This document shows positions 12,447-23,862 of a stretch of 64,000 nt of DNA, one piece after another. The notes beneath the pieces were generated by a model. The model searched no databases. It was not told the origin of the DNA and saw nothing but the letters and a program-made list of their open reading frames with translations. Numbering within the stretch: the first letter of the stretch is position 1; the number at the start of each line of letters is the position of its first letter. This stretch comes from Henckelia pumila (taxonomy: Eukaryota; Streptophyta; Magnoliopsida; Lamiales; Gesneriaceae): the NCBI RefSeq assembly GCF_033568475.1, contig NC_133123.1, positions 3,038,001 through 3,102,000 on the forward strand, read 5' to 3'. Both the position numbers and the translations under genes were made by a program.

Positions 12447-13043
12447 GCTACTATATATTTCACATAAAAGCTCTTGTGAGATCATCTGACGCGTTAATTT
12501 TGTGATACAAATCTTATCCAAATCTTATTTTGTGATACATCACAATTTATTTTTTTTTAGTTTTTATATATTTTAAATTCATTTTTTGTAACCTTTTGTT
12601 TTCTTTTTTGTTTTACCTTTTTTCTATATCATAATTTTTTATTTTTTAAAAAATATATATTAGTTTTTTTTATTTTTTCAAATTTTCTTGTGTAATTTAT
12701 TGTATAATTTATAATGACAAATTTTAGCATAATTGCACAATTTTTTTGTAAAATTTTTTTTTTGTATTTTTTTATAGATATTTTATTTTATTTTAATTTT
12801 GTTCAGTTTTTTGGGCTTTAGTTTCCATCTATCTTTTTCCTTTCAAAATTTCATTTTTATTTTTACTCATTTTTCATATGTTTGATTATTTTATTTTTCA
12901 TTTTTGTCTTCTATTCATTTAAAAAAAAATTATAACATGAGATTATAAGATTTGTATTTAAAAAATGTGATTTTTTTTTATCATTTATATTTCAAATAAT
13001 TAATTTTTCAGTACGCACACAAAGCGCGTGCTTCGATTACTAG
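12447..13043 (+). mobile_element. Possible Helitron-like remnant
   Basis: The right side ends GCGCGTGCTTCGATTACTAG followed by T. That resembles a plant Helitron 3' terminus: a small GC-rich hairpin (GCAC..GTGC), a short spacer, CTAG, then insertion before T. The proposed left end, A|GCTACTATATATTTC at 12446/12447, resembles the TCTACTATATAT 5' terminus with one change. The interior is AT-rich and non-coding. The hairpin is weak, so this is a tentative call. Confidence 0.35.
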
Positions 13044-13889
13044 TTATATATTATAGAAGGACAAATTATAACAAAAAAAATTGATTAAAAAAAAATTGAC
13101 AATATAAAAAAAAAATTAGAGTGTATAAAAAAAAGGGTAAAAAAAACAAAAAAATTAAAACAAAAATATATGCTGTGGTGTGAAGGGCCACAATAGAGGA
13201 TCCAATTCCTGAAAAAATAGTGTTACTTTTTTACTTCATGCATGGTTCGACTATCTCACGGATGCACAAAACCTACCCTATATTTTAAAAAATATACATG
13301 AATTCTACAGCCAAATATTTGTGATATTTCATCTACTTTTTTCACTGATATTCTCTCCGTCGTTCAATCAATTTATCGGGTCCTAGACAAATAAGTACAA
13401 TATTCATGTATGCATAGAGATTTAAAAACGTAAACACAATAATTTGGGTGGAGTAGTTGAGTGTTTAGGCAGGCCTTCCTTGGAGATATGGACCAGAATT
13501 AAATGCCTGCGGGCAGGGAAATGGAGACAGCACATTGAAGCTACACATTGTTGCCCATTGCCTCCGAGCCAACATCGCTTTCGAGGTACTCAAATTTGTT
13601 CGGAGATTAAAAATATATATGGAATTAAAAAGGAAACAAATAGAACAAGCAGATGATAAAACAGTGATTACTTGGATCTATCCCAGTACGTAGTAATTGC
13701 TTCAAAAGGGACATTTCAACAAGTTCTCCCTCTATAGCAATTAATATGAGGGTGAAAGTGACGTATAATATACTGGCTAACATGGGTTCAAGGACCACAG
13801 TGTATATCGTGCACTAAAATGCCAGTTTTCCATTTTGTTTTCTTGGGTCTGGTTAAGAAAATTTTAAAAATTCGATGTGAAAATTCATC

Positions 13890-14167
13890 AGGATGTGGGA
13901 CTGGATCGGTTCGGCACGTCTTTTTGATGAGTTGAGAAATTATCGACCCAACCTGATCCAACATATTTTAGTTGGCGGATGGGTCGGTCATTTTATGTAT
14001 AATTTGTCGGGTTGAGAAACGATCAATTCAAATAATCTCTTTTAATCATATTACGGACGACAAGACGATGTAAAACGGTCAATCCAAATCACCTATTCAA
14101 CTGTAATTTGTCTGGTTGGGTGAGCCGACAAGACGATTGACGAATTTAACCCATTTTAACATCCCTC
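13890..14167. mobile_element. Short hAT-like remnant
   Basis: The left edge CAGGATGTGGGACTGGATCGG and the right edge (complement GAGGGATGTTAAAATGGG) form a weak inverted repeat of the GGATG(T)-type seen at hAT MITE ends. Repeated GTCGG/GGTCG and GACAAGACGAT words occur inside. No convincing 8-bp target duplication could be found, so the ends and family are tentative. Confidence 0.35.
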
Positions 14168-15531
14168 ATAAGAAAAAAAAAAAAAAACTAAAATCAGAAT
14201 GCTTAAAGGGTAACCGGTAAAGGACCATTTTAAACTCATAATCTTCGGGCCCTCTCATTGGCAAGATAGATTTCCTTGGGCCTATCCAGTGCCCCATCTG
14301 GAAGGAAGACCAAACATTATTTTATTGGGCTTCAAACTTGAGAGTCAAAATTTTATGCAATATATTTTCAGTTTCAGGATTTTCTTTTTCTTTTTTTTTT
14401 TTTGTAAAAAAACTAAATATAATATAAATAATATTCATAAATACCATAATATATCACTCTCAAAAAAAAAAAAAAATACCATAATATATCTCCTCTCTAA
14501 AATAAAGAATTATATATATATATATATAAAGGTATATTTAGGGAAATGGACTCGGTCAAACATTTTTAAAAAAAATTAACCTCTCCCAAATGATTTGCAT
14601 TACACCAGAACGTCATTTTTTTAAAAAAAGATTTGAAATACCCCGTTTATTGTCGCAGACCTCGGCCGGTTGGTTGAAAAATAAATAAACGAGGGTCCAG
14701 CTCCATCTTTTAAACTTTATTAATATTTTTTGAACAGTTTAAATTATTATAAAACTAGAAAGATTAATTTTAAAATTATTATATTAATTCGTACACACAG
14801 CAAAAATAATTACTATGTGATTAAATTATGAAAAAAGGCAATATGACTAATTTTTCTTCTGCACATCGCAGGAATGTCCAAGTGTCAATTATTTAGTCAT
14901 CCAATTCATTTTTTTAAAAAAGATTTCAGTATCTGTGTGTGTGGCATTATCTCTCTCTATTTTCATTTGTTAAGACAAGCAATCTTTTTTCTATCATTGC
15001 CAACTAATAATCAAACAGGTAAACTCTCATTGCTTGTTTGCTGTTGTAAGATGGGAACAAACATGTGAGATCTTGAGGAATGGCAATGCAAGAAGATAAG
15101 CTTTCACCTTTTTGTTGTTAATTCCTATTTTCCATTTGCATGTTCTTGATGAAACTGAACTCTGAAACAGTTCAGAATGCAAAAACAAAAAACAGAAAAA
15201 CGAGACATACAAATCACTCAAACTAGTTCACGAATAGCGAAAGTTTGATTAAATAACAACACAAATAGATGGTGAGCGGAAGCAATCACGGCAGCGATGC
15301 CGGAATTTATTTTCATCAATACTAACCAGCCATTTCAGTACAGAGGCGCAGGAGATCCAAGACTGTAAACTACATTCAGAATCAGTTATAAATCATTTGC
15401 CTAATGAAACATCGGAGGCATCGGCCCCGGCAACAGATCAATGAGAAGCTCAATATTAGAAGAATGGAGTGGAATGGAATGCAATGCAATGCAATTCAGC
15501 AATGGCCGAATTCCTAAGCATTACAGATTCC

Positions 15532-18500
15532 TCAAAGTTGGACTATCACATCCCAAAGGTACAATTCTTTTTCTGGAACACTTAAAGTTACGGTTACGAA
15601 ACCGGTTGCTTCTTCGTATTCAAAATCCACCTCCTTGTTATCGACTGCGATTCTTTTCGGTTTAACTGATGAATAAGCTCCGAAAGGACCACATCCACAG
15701 ACTTTCATGTGGACAGATGCTGTGTTTTCTGGTTCATAGTTGAGTTCTTTAATAGCTCCTCCGGAATTGAACATTTTAATGAGTCCTATGGGGGCAAACG
15801 CAATGTTATTCGACAACTTCTTGACGGGAACCACCGTAAAGACATCGTATTCTCGCGCCTTCAAAGTGACAGGTAAAGATGCATGCTTCGGAAGGTACAC
15901 CAAGTCCCCTGTGCAGAATAACAGAGAAAATGTCAACTGTCGAATTCTTTTTTCGTTCAGTTCATTCAATGTATGTGGGAATTGGAAAGTACCGTGTAGA
16001 TGAGAATGGACAACTGCATCTCCCTTCCATTTATTATCTGTGATTCTTGGTAAGTAATCTACATCATTAGCCCGAATGATCCCGGTTAGTGTATCGGGCC
16101 GTTCGTCGTGAATGAGATTCTTCTTTTCTGTTTTGCACCAGCCAGCTCCTTGGCAGTTGAACACGCCCACAACGCCGTTGAAATCGTTTAGATTCCAAAT
16201 TTTTAACAAGCTGCAGAAGATTTTTCGAAGTTATTCGATAGGGACAAAAAGAAACTCATGAAAAACAAGATCTTGAAGATACAGGGTTGGCTGAAGAGAT
16301 TCCAAAAGTACCTTATTCCATCTCTTGCTGGATCAGAAAACAGGCAATCCCGAGTCGGTCTTCCGGGGAGTTTGGCCCTCAATATGGAACCATCGGGAAG
16401 TACAAGCTTCTTAAGAAGTTTAAAGTCATGCTGCCCTGGCTTATCACTGACGTATATAGCGCATCCGCCAACTGCTCGTGCTGCTCCGTGATACTCAGCC
16501 ATCGGATGCAAACTCTGCCAAAGCATTAACACCATGTTATAATATAATTTTTGCATGAACGAGAAGTGTTTATTAGGCCATCTTCTTACATGAAACATGT
16601 CCCAATCCGGTTGCATAAACTCCCCTAGAAAAATGGTGTTGTAAGCAACAGAAGCAATGTGAATGGTATGAGAAGCTGGATCTCTCGGCCAAAAATCGTC
16701 TGATGCTCTTATGACAGCCGTTCGTTTGGCACTGTGGAGTTAATGCACAATTTCACCAGTATCAGCATTCATGTATGAGTTATGATGTTTGAAATAAAGG
16801 ACTAGTGTGGTGATAATCACCTGTACAATCCATCCGTGTTGTGACTCATGCAAGAAATGATCCCATTATCGGGAAAGTTTCTGGAGATGGACGCCTCCAA
16901 TGCTTGGTGGTATTTTCTTGCGAGCTTCACTCTTCCACCATTGCCAGCTCCAAGGGTTTCCAGGATGTTTTGTACATCTACCTTAACCCCATCCACATTA
17001 GCTGACGCAAGGTACGAGTGAAGCTCGTTGTAGAAATGAAAGACCTTCTCCGGATTAACGAGACCGAGACCATTCTTGGCAATGCTATTCAAAGCTTCAC
17101 AAGGTTCATTTGATTGAACCCCAGGAGACGAGACGGGGTAAGCCATCTTGGATTCATAATGTTCCAATCCCCTTCCGCTCGGCCTGACTCCACCCCAATA
17201 GCCAGCCAACGCGTGCCAGACATAAACATACCTACGCAGGCAAGAAAGATGGCGTGATTGTTTGCTTACACTCTCGTAAAAGTACATCGAAATGTGGGAT
17301 TATCATACTTGACAGATTTTTCTTCTTTGATTTCATTAACAATGTGCCTGATTCCCATAGCCGGATCTTCAACCCTTCCACCCTCTTTGCCCTCCCTTTG
17401 AAATTTGTGGTTCTCTTTGATGTTAGTCAACCGGTTCGCAAAGCTGGAAATGATAAACATGTATGATGTTATGTAACTCAACAATCAGCAAATTAAGCTC
17501 TAAAACAAGAAGCAACGATGAGCAATGAAAAGGATTGTGTGGCGCACTTGGCTGAGTTGTCGCCTTTCTTCCCGTCACCAGTCGGATCCATGCCGACTGA
17601 TTGCCATCCATCATCGATGATCACAAACTTCGGGGGTATCCCGCCTTTCTCCAAACTACAATAAGGTATAATAATACATCTTTAAAATTCATTTCTCAGA
17701 TGTTCATGCTTATATACCATTTCGGGTTTTGGAAACAATATGATAATTTGATACCTTTCCAATCCCTGTTTCACTCCTTCAGCAGTGACATCTGTGTAGA
17801 AAGCATCCCACGTACACCATCCGAACCAGTTGAGCATGTCCGGCATCTGAAAATGGATCGGATTAGAATAATGAAAGCTTTTCCTAGAGAAATTTGAGCT
17901 GGAAATGAAGTTTGTGAACATGAAAACTCCCACCTTCTTTCTCTCACGGTGGCAAAAAGTCTGCAAATGTCCCTCCACAGTCCTGTATAAATCGAAAAAA
18001 GCATGTTCTTAATTCTTACACTAGTCGCCCCATCTCGTTTAACACCTCGTCAAGAAGATGATCTCTAATACAATTCTTGTCTTATACAATAATTCTTGAA
18101 AAAGGAGCGATCTTTGAAGTCACAAAAAACCAATCACAAGAATTCAGAGCATGACATACTTGACTGCATTTGTGATGACATCAAACGGATCCGATCCAGC
18201 TGCAACGAAAACCAAATTGCTCCCGTCGAATTCTTGCACATCGGGATCGCCTGCAAGTTACTATTTATAAAATTTTCCGCAAACAAAACATGGTCCGATG
18301 ATAGATTACGAGAGATGTAACTTGTAAGAATAAGTGGATGCAGATTTTGTACACATACCACTTTCCAAGCATATCTCCAACTCATTGTTTGCGTTTCCCT
18401 GTAAAACAGCTCTAAAATCTCCCTCCAAAATGGGCAAGAAAACGACATATAACGATGACTGTTCGTTACTTTCTGCTCCAAAATTCGAACCATCGCGTCC

Positions 18501-18909
18501 TTCCACGATCAAGAATTGGGTTTCAAAAGGTATATCTTGGCCATATTTCCCCATCCTCTGAGTCATCCACCATAATTTGAACCGAAAAACACACATGAAT
18601 CGTAAGTCCCTGGAAATTCGTGAACATGATGAATTTTAGTATTAATGCTGATCTTTATTCCATGCACCAATATTGTCAAAATTTCAAGAATTTTTCTTTG
18701 AAAAAAATCCAAACTTACAGGAGCTTGCCAACAGGGAAGACCCTCCGGCTGCCCATTTGATCAGAACTAACACCAAGGAAAGCTCCATTTGTCAAGTTTG
18801 CGCCACTCGCAGGAGTCACAATTATGTTTTCATGAACATCACTCAAAATCTTCTCCCCAAACACATTCAACCCCCCATCACTCACGCCAATCCCAGCTCC
18901 CACTGTCAT
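15532..18909 (-). CDS. RFS2: SIP2/RFS2-type glycoside hydrolase 36 (alkaline alpha-galactosidase / probable galactinol-sucrose galactosyltransferase), copy A
   Basis: Twelve exons (minus): 18719-18909, 18359-18609, 18160-18250, 17934-17982, 17755-17846, 17548-17655, 17309-17443, 16821-17231, 16590-16731, 16312-16514, 15993-16210 and 15532-15908. They total 2268 nt, 755 residues, the normal family length. Family landmarks in order: [90 protein letters not shown] (Asp391, presumed nucleophile), [20 protein letters not shown] (Asp454/455, presumed acid/base), [18 protein letters not shown] and [14 protein letters not shown]. No signal peptide is seen, as expected for a cytosolic enzyme. Closest remembered relative is Arabidopsis SIP2 (At3g57520), described as a raffinose-hydrolysing alkaline alpha-galactosidase in sink tissue. 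Raffinose synthesis activity is the alternative and cannot be decided from sequence. A tandem paralogue follows at 23863-27637. Confidence 0.93.
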
Positions 18910-19056
18910 TTTTTTTTTCTTCTCACAGATAAGAGATTACGACGATAGAATCAATCGAAGAAAAACCCAAGAAAAGCTAATGAACAAAATAGAGATATGA
19001 CACACTATACGGGGGAAACCAGAAATGTCGATGAAGGAAGACTGCGTTGGATGGGG

Positions 19057-19064
19057 TATTTATA
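19057..19064 (-). promoter_or_regulatory. Probable TATA box of GH36 copy A
   Basis: On the minus strand the sequence reads CTATAAATACCCC, a good plant TATA box. It lies about 150 bp upstream of the copy A start codon at 18909, which leaves room for a leader of about 120 nt. Confidence 0.6.
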
Positions 19065-20797
19065 GCTGAAAAAAAACTAAAGAAACAAGCGTTGTGTGCC
19101 TTGTATGCTACCTCGGTCGGGACATTCAATACCATTATATCACGTGGAACTCATATATTTTTATAAAAATTGACATATGTCTTGATGATCTAATGGTTGA
19201 TATTTGACCACATCATGGGGAAAAGAACTTCAGATTTAGCATAGAATAATCCGTTTTTCTCATGAATAGTAACGACGATTATTTTCTAAATATTACGTGG
19301 TTAAATAATAATTCAAGCTTTGAAATTTGAATATTCTTTTTGTGAATGGATAATTCACTTTCAAGAAAAAAAAAAAGTTGAAAAGAAAATGGTGAAAATG
19401 GAGGAAAATGATGTTCTCCGTGTTATTAAAAAAATGGACAGCTAAAAGTACGAATCACTGACATCGGCAAAAGCTCCATTTGGGTCAGATTTCGTGAATC
19501 AAATGGTCAAATTCTTGGTTGGTGGGCTTTGAATTTAGGGTAGTTTCATTTCATGCATTTGCTTGTTTAGATTAGATTAGATTAAGATTTTTTTAATTTA
19601 AAAAAAGGAAAATTTGATATTTTGGATGAATATGAAAGATTTGTTGGTACATGCAAATTGAGATCTCCGCTGATTACTAAAATATAACAGTTTTCATGTC
19701 ATAATCGATGGGGAGCGAGTACGCTGTTTCAAAGGAAGAGTTGCACGCACGAGTCTTACAAGACATATATCCACGTCCGCCACACAACACTTTTCACATT
19801 TTTTTTAAAAAAATTGTAATTGCTAAATTCTAATTTTTATATAATCTCGTATCTATGGGTTTTCGAGTTACAACTTACAATTTCCGATGAATGAAGTACA
19901 AACGCATTTGAATGACCAATAATGGATTAGCAGGTTTTGGTGAGACGAGATCGCAAATCTATTTTTATAAGATAAGTCGACTCGATTCATATATGAAAAA
20001 ATAATAATATTTTTATTATAAAAACAATAGTATCAAGAGTCGACTCAAATATGAAATCTATCTGACAAAAAAATTATGATTATGAATTTATTCGATCATA
20101 TCTTTAAGGTATTTTGTGGATTGATTCAATGACATGTAATATGACACATTTAATTTTTCACGTCGTCCAATAACCTTATATAAAAAAATTAGACATGATA
20201 TATTGTACGTATTGGATATAGGATCGAATCAATATCTCTAATATTTTAGAGTAACTCAACAATTTTATGACAGAGTATAATAATTCGTATTATTTATTTT
20301 TATTTTTAATTTTTTGTTTATCTACTTTCTATAATCACACAAAATTTAAAAAGAATTTGACCTCGGAAAGTGCTACAACAAATAAATGAAAATTAAATTT
20401 GACTTCATCTTCATGTTAACTAGCTGGGAAGCAAACATCGCGTTATATGGATTAGGTGCTGAGTAGATATGACGTGTAAATGGGAAACAACATTAAATTG
20501 GTAGGTCGGAAAATGATATAAATAATTATACTAAATTAATTAGTGGACTCGAAGAAGCTGCGATATGTGGCGAAAAATGTCCATCAGTCGGCGGAAACAC
20601 GTCGGATCCAAATCATCCTATTGACAACAACAGCCTATCCAACTGTTTGCTCGTCGATGAAATGTTAGCAAAAAATTTAATATTTTTATATTATATTCAA
20701 TCGTTCAATTTTAATTCTGATTAGTTTGTTCAAATAATTTCATAGACTCAATATATTCATATCAATTTTAGATCATTGGATTCCGTGTCAAGGTAAT
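19065..20797. other. Upstream region of GH36 copy A and intergenic sequence
   Basis: No gene is seen. The proximal part should contain the promoter of copy A. A degenerate copy of the dispersed palindromic repeat lies at about 19935-20070 and is listed separately. The rest is AT-rich. Confidence 0.5.
19935..20070. repeat. Degenerate dispersed palindromic repeat, copy 1
   Basis: The order of words (GTGAGACGAGATCGCAAATC, then GTCGACTCGATTCATAT, paired ATAATA..TTTT runs, a second GAGTCGACTCAAATATG and GAAATCTATCTGAC) follows the scheme of the copies at 23039 and 28048. The intact form, as I remember it from Lamiales genomes, begins and ends with a GAGACGGTCTCAC palindrome. Confidence 0.45.
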
Positions 20798-20805
20798 ATC
20801 CATAT

Positions 20806-21395
20806 GAGTGTTTTTAGAATCGGACCGGACCGATCGGTTCAAGCGGGAACTGGGCGCCAGTCCGGTCCGATTCATCCCAAAAAATCGAAAAATCGATTGA
20901 ACCGGTCAGCACGGGTCAAAACATGTCAAAAACAGGTTGAACCAGTGAAGAACCGAAAAAACCGGTTCAACCGGCTGAACCTGATTTTCGAATTTTTTTA
21001 ATTTTTTTTCGAAAATTATTTTTTTTAATTTTTAAAACTTTAAATTTAATATTTTATATATATATGATTATTTTTAATTCATTGAAAATATTATTTTAAT
21101 AATAATAGATTTTTTAATTAAATAATTTATTATTTAAATAATTTATAACTATAATTGATTTTTAAAATATATTTACATATTTTTTTTAGTTTTCAAACTA
21201 TGGTAATATATATATATATATATATATTTTTATTTATATGTATTTTTGAGTTTTTAACATTCAAAACATATTATTTATTATATTATATTATATAAACGCT
21301 TTTCCGGTTCGATCGTGGTTAAAACGGTCCGATCGATTGAACTGTTTTTTTTTGTCTAGACCGGTTCGATCACTGAACTGGTTATGAAAACACTG
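20806..21395. mobile_element. hAT-type MITE, 590 bp, with perfect 8-bp target duplication
   Basis: The ends are GAGTGTTTTTAGAATC on the left and, read inward from the right, CAGTGTTTTCATAACC. These match the CAGTGTTTT-type TIRs of plant hAT elements. A perfect 8-bp duplication, ATCCATAT, flanks it (20798-20805 and 21396-21403). Subterminal sequence is packed with ACCGGTTCAACCGG and CCGGACCGATCGG words in both orientations. The centre is A/T-only and non-coding. Confidence 0.84.
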
Positions 21396-21403
21396 ATCCA
21401 TAT

Positions 21404-22602
21404 GTTAGTAAAATGCTTATTTTTAATATTTTGTAAGTGTGATCTCTCTCTTTTCTTCACATTTTTAATGTTTTGTAGGCGTGCGTTATCTCCCTTTTCT
21501 TCCTTCTCATTTAATTTGATGCTAACATTTTGATGCACATGCTACATCTACTACTACTAGATTATTATCATATTTAATGACGTTTTCATTGTATCATGTT
21601 TTTGGTTGAATAATTTGGTTATGTTCATTTTTTGTCTTATTGTCGGTCAATTCTGATCTCACTTCAACTAAAGTGTATTTTTTTTTTTCAATTTTAATAA
21701 TTTTTCAATAAATTTTTGGCGTGCCACGAAAAAATCTAACATTTTACAAATATTTGTCATCATGACAATGAACATTACTGGTACGACTGTGTCACGTCAA
21801 CATCCTGATAAAAAAAATATAAATTAAAAGAATAAGACGATAATTTAACCGATATCAACATCAAAAAAATTATAAATATCCCCTTGGTTATTCATAGAAA
21901 ATCATTTTAATCAAAGTATAAAAATTTGGTAGAAAGGGAAAAGAAGGGATTATTGTTTGAGGAAAACATTGTTTGATGTTTTGTCAGAATAGAAAGTAAA
22001 AATCATGTTTGAACGTTTTAAAAAAATTTAATAATGATGATGATGATAATATTGAACGTTGACTCTTGACCAATTTGAAGAGGCGGGTGTAGTGATGGTT
22101 CTAAATTAAACTGACCCCTGTCGATCTAACAAAGGGTTTTATTATTGGTAAGATTTCGATACAAATCTAAGAGAGAGCAATCTATAAAAATAAAATTTGT
22201 AAAGAAAATCTTCATAATCATTTATTTTTAGAGGTTGCAAACACTATCTAAATATGAATCCATCATATTAGAAATGGTCCTCTATTTTATATAAGATTTT
22301 AGATTTAGATTATTATTAGGTTACATTCACATTGAAGAACTCGAATCTGAGGGAAAACTCTATTTTGCAGAAATTTAAAATATTTTGCATCAGTCGATAA
22401 AAAATCATTAAACTATTTTAAGAACATCCAAATAAGTGAGATGAATTTCAGAATTTGCTATTATGGATCAAAATTCCTAGCTCCAAATCCATCCATTTAT
22501 ATTCTTCCGATCAAAATGTTCATGGCATATGTCCTAGCTCCAAATTTCGTTTATCCTCAGAATCTTTACTAAAATTTTGATAAACTAATAAATTTTTTTT
22601 TT
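21404..22602. other. AT-rich intergenic sequence without recognised gene
   Basis: Only short chance reading frames are present. I see no domain or structured repeat. Confidence 0.55.
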
Positions 22603-22621
22603 AAAAAAAACCCCAAATATA

Positions 22622-22736
22622 TGATGCTAGTCCTACTATTTACTACGGTGCTCCTAATTTTCTAAATGATGTACAATTGTACTGGCTCTTTTGCTTGAAT
22701 AAAATGTTTGTTTGATTTCAAAAAAAAAAAAAAAAA
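22622..22736 (+). mobile_element. 5'-truncated LINE 3' end (or mRNA retrocopy) with poly(A) and target duplication
   Basis: About 100 bp end in TTGCTTGAATAAAATG (a polyadenylation signal), then about 20 nt later a run of 18 A. The sequence GTACTGGCTCTTTTGCTT before the signal resembles plant L1-type 3' ends. The flanks repeat AACCCCAAATATA at 22609-22621 and AACCCCCAAATATA at 22735-22748, a target duplication differing by one C. An internal origin by L1-machinery reverse transcription is therefore likely. Confidence 0.65.
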
Positions 22737-22748
22737 CCCCCAAATATA

Positions 22749-23862
22749 CAGCAAAATTGATATTTAATATCTTGAACGATACATCCCAGATTTTTCTAAC
22801 ATGCCCATCTTCTGTGTCAAAAAGAGACAAATTTCACATGCAAATAATGCTACATTATTGCACGGCTTACGAACACTGTAATTTATATTCGGAGCCTTTG
22901 TACTCCGGGACATGAACATTTATCTGAATATTCCTCCCAACAATAGCTCAGGGGTTCGTCTCTACCTCGCGTTGAAGCAATACCTAATTAACATTTTGTT
23001 TTAAATGTAATATTTATTATTAACAGGACTCTTGTGATTGTGAGACAATTTCACGAATCTATGTCTGTGATACGCGCTGATCCAGTTCATATTTATAATG
23101 AAAAATAATATTTTTGACATAAAAATAATATTTTTCATGGATTGAGTTGAATAAAAGATTCTATTTACAAAATTGACTCATAAATTATACATACATATAT
23201 ATAACCACGATCGGTTGGGGTTATGTTTTTAAATGTGAGATCAAACACGGCTCTCTTTATTGAAAGAAGTTTATATCACGATACCACAACTGATGACGAA
23301 CGTTAGCAATTAATAGATATTTACACACCGATCGAAAACCAATTACACGTTCATAGTTTGCAACCTGATAGCTGTCCAAGATTCGATAAATATAATAGAA
23401 ATGGCATCACATAATGTAGTTTAAAATTCGCTTACATGTAATAATATGATTAAGTAATAACTTCTAATATTTGATGTGTTTTTAATCATGATCATTCATT
23501 GGACAAAGTTTAAATGTGATCTGGTTCTTAATTAGTTTTGTAGACTTCTAATTTAGATCTTACCTACTAAAGATTCCATCGACAAACAAAAACTTTTGTT
23601 TTCACCAAAAGAGAAAAAACACTTGAACCGAGGACCAATATTTAGATGGGCTGATTGTTAGGTTTGCCAACTCTCATACTTGTCTTCTAATTGTGAAATC
23701 ACATAGTTTTTTTAACAAATTACAATTATTTTTTCGGATAAAAAAATGTTTGGCCAAATGTACGATTTATTACACGAACAACACAAGATACAATGAGCAA
23801 ACCCGAATTTGGTGGCTTGAAAAAATCAAGAATCCTAGCAGAAAAATTTGTTTCTGCTTTGT
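22749..23862. other. Spacer between the two GH36 copies (3' flank of copy B)
   Basis: Apart from the palindromic repeat at 23039-23189 no structured feature is seen. The last 200-300 bases before 23862 probably form the 3' UTR of copy B. Confidence 0.5.
23039..23189 (+). repeat. Dispersed palindromic repeat, copy 2 (best preserved)
   Basis: It starts TGTGAGACAATTTCACGAAT, continues with CTGTGATACGCGCTGATCCA, two near-identical A/T blocks around ATAATATTTTTGACAT, TTTTTCATGGATTGAGT and finally TACAAAATTGACTCATAAA. This matches, block for block, a repeat that I remember as frequent in Lamiales, with a GAGACGGTCTCAC palindrome at both ends. The ends here have decayed. Confidence 0.55.

Larger units (their letters stand above)
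10839..15531. other. Gene-poor, AT-rich spacer
   Basis: No gene is recognised in this stretch. A GC-richer block at about 10920-11110 has an open minus-strand frame of some 60-90 codons (near GMAGQETIGYCYVSVPC), which I do not recognise and do not call. Further along are a Helitron-like remnant (12447-13043) and a hAT-like remnant (13890-14167), listed separately. Long A/T homopolymers occur at 12540-13170 and 14390-14480. The segment from about 15240 to 15531 probably contains the 3' UTR of the GH36 gene that follows. It includes a short GGAAT/GCAAT tandem run at 15462-15496. Confidence 0.5.

Noticed and set aside
13444-13656. 70-codon plus-strand frame with Trp and Cys
   Set aside because: No family is recognised and the context is AT-rich and repeat-bearing. 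It is probably chance.
16258-16529. Plus-strand frames of 77-80 codons opposite GH36 copy A
   Set aside because: They are antisense shadows of a conserved coding exon. No independent domain is present.
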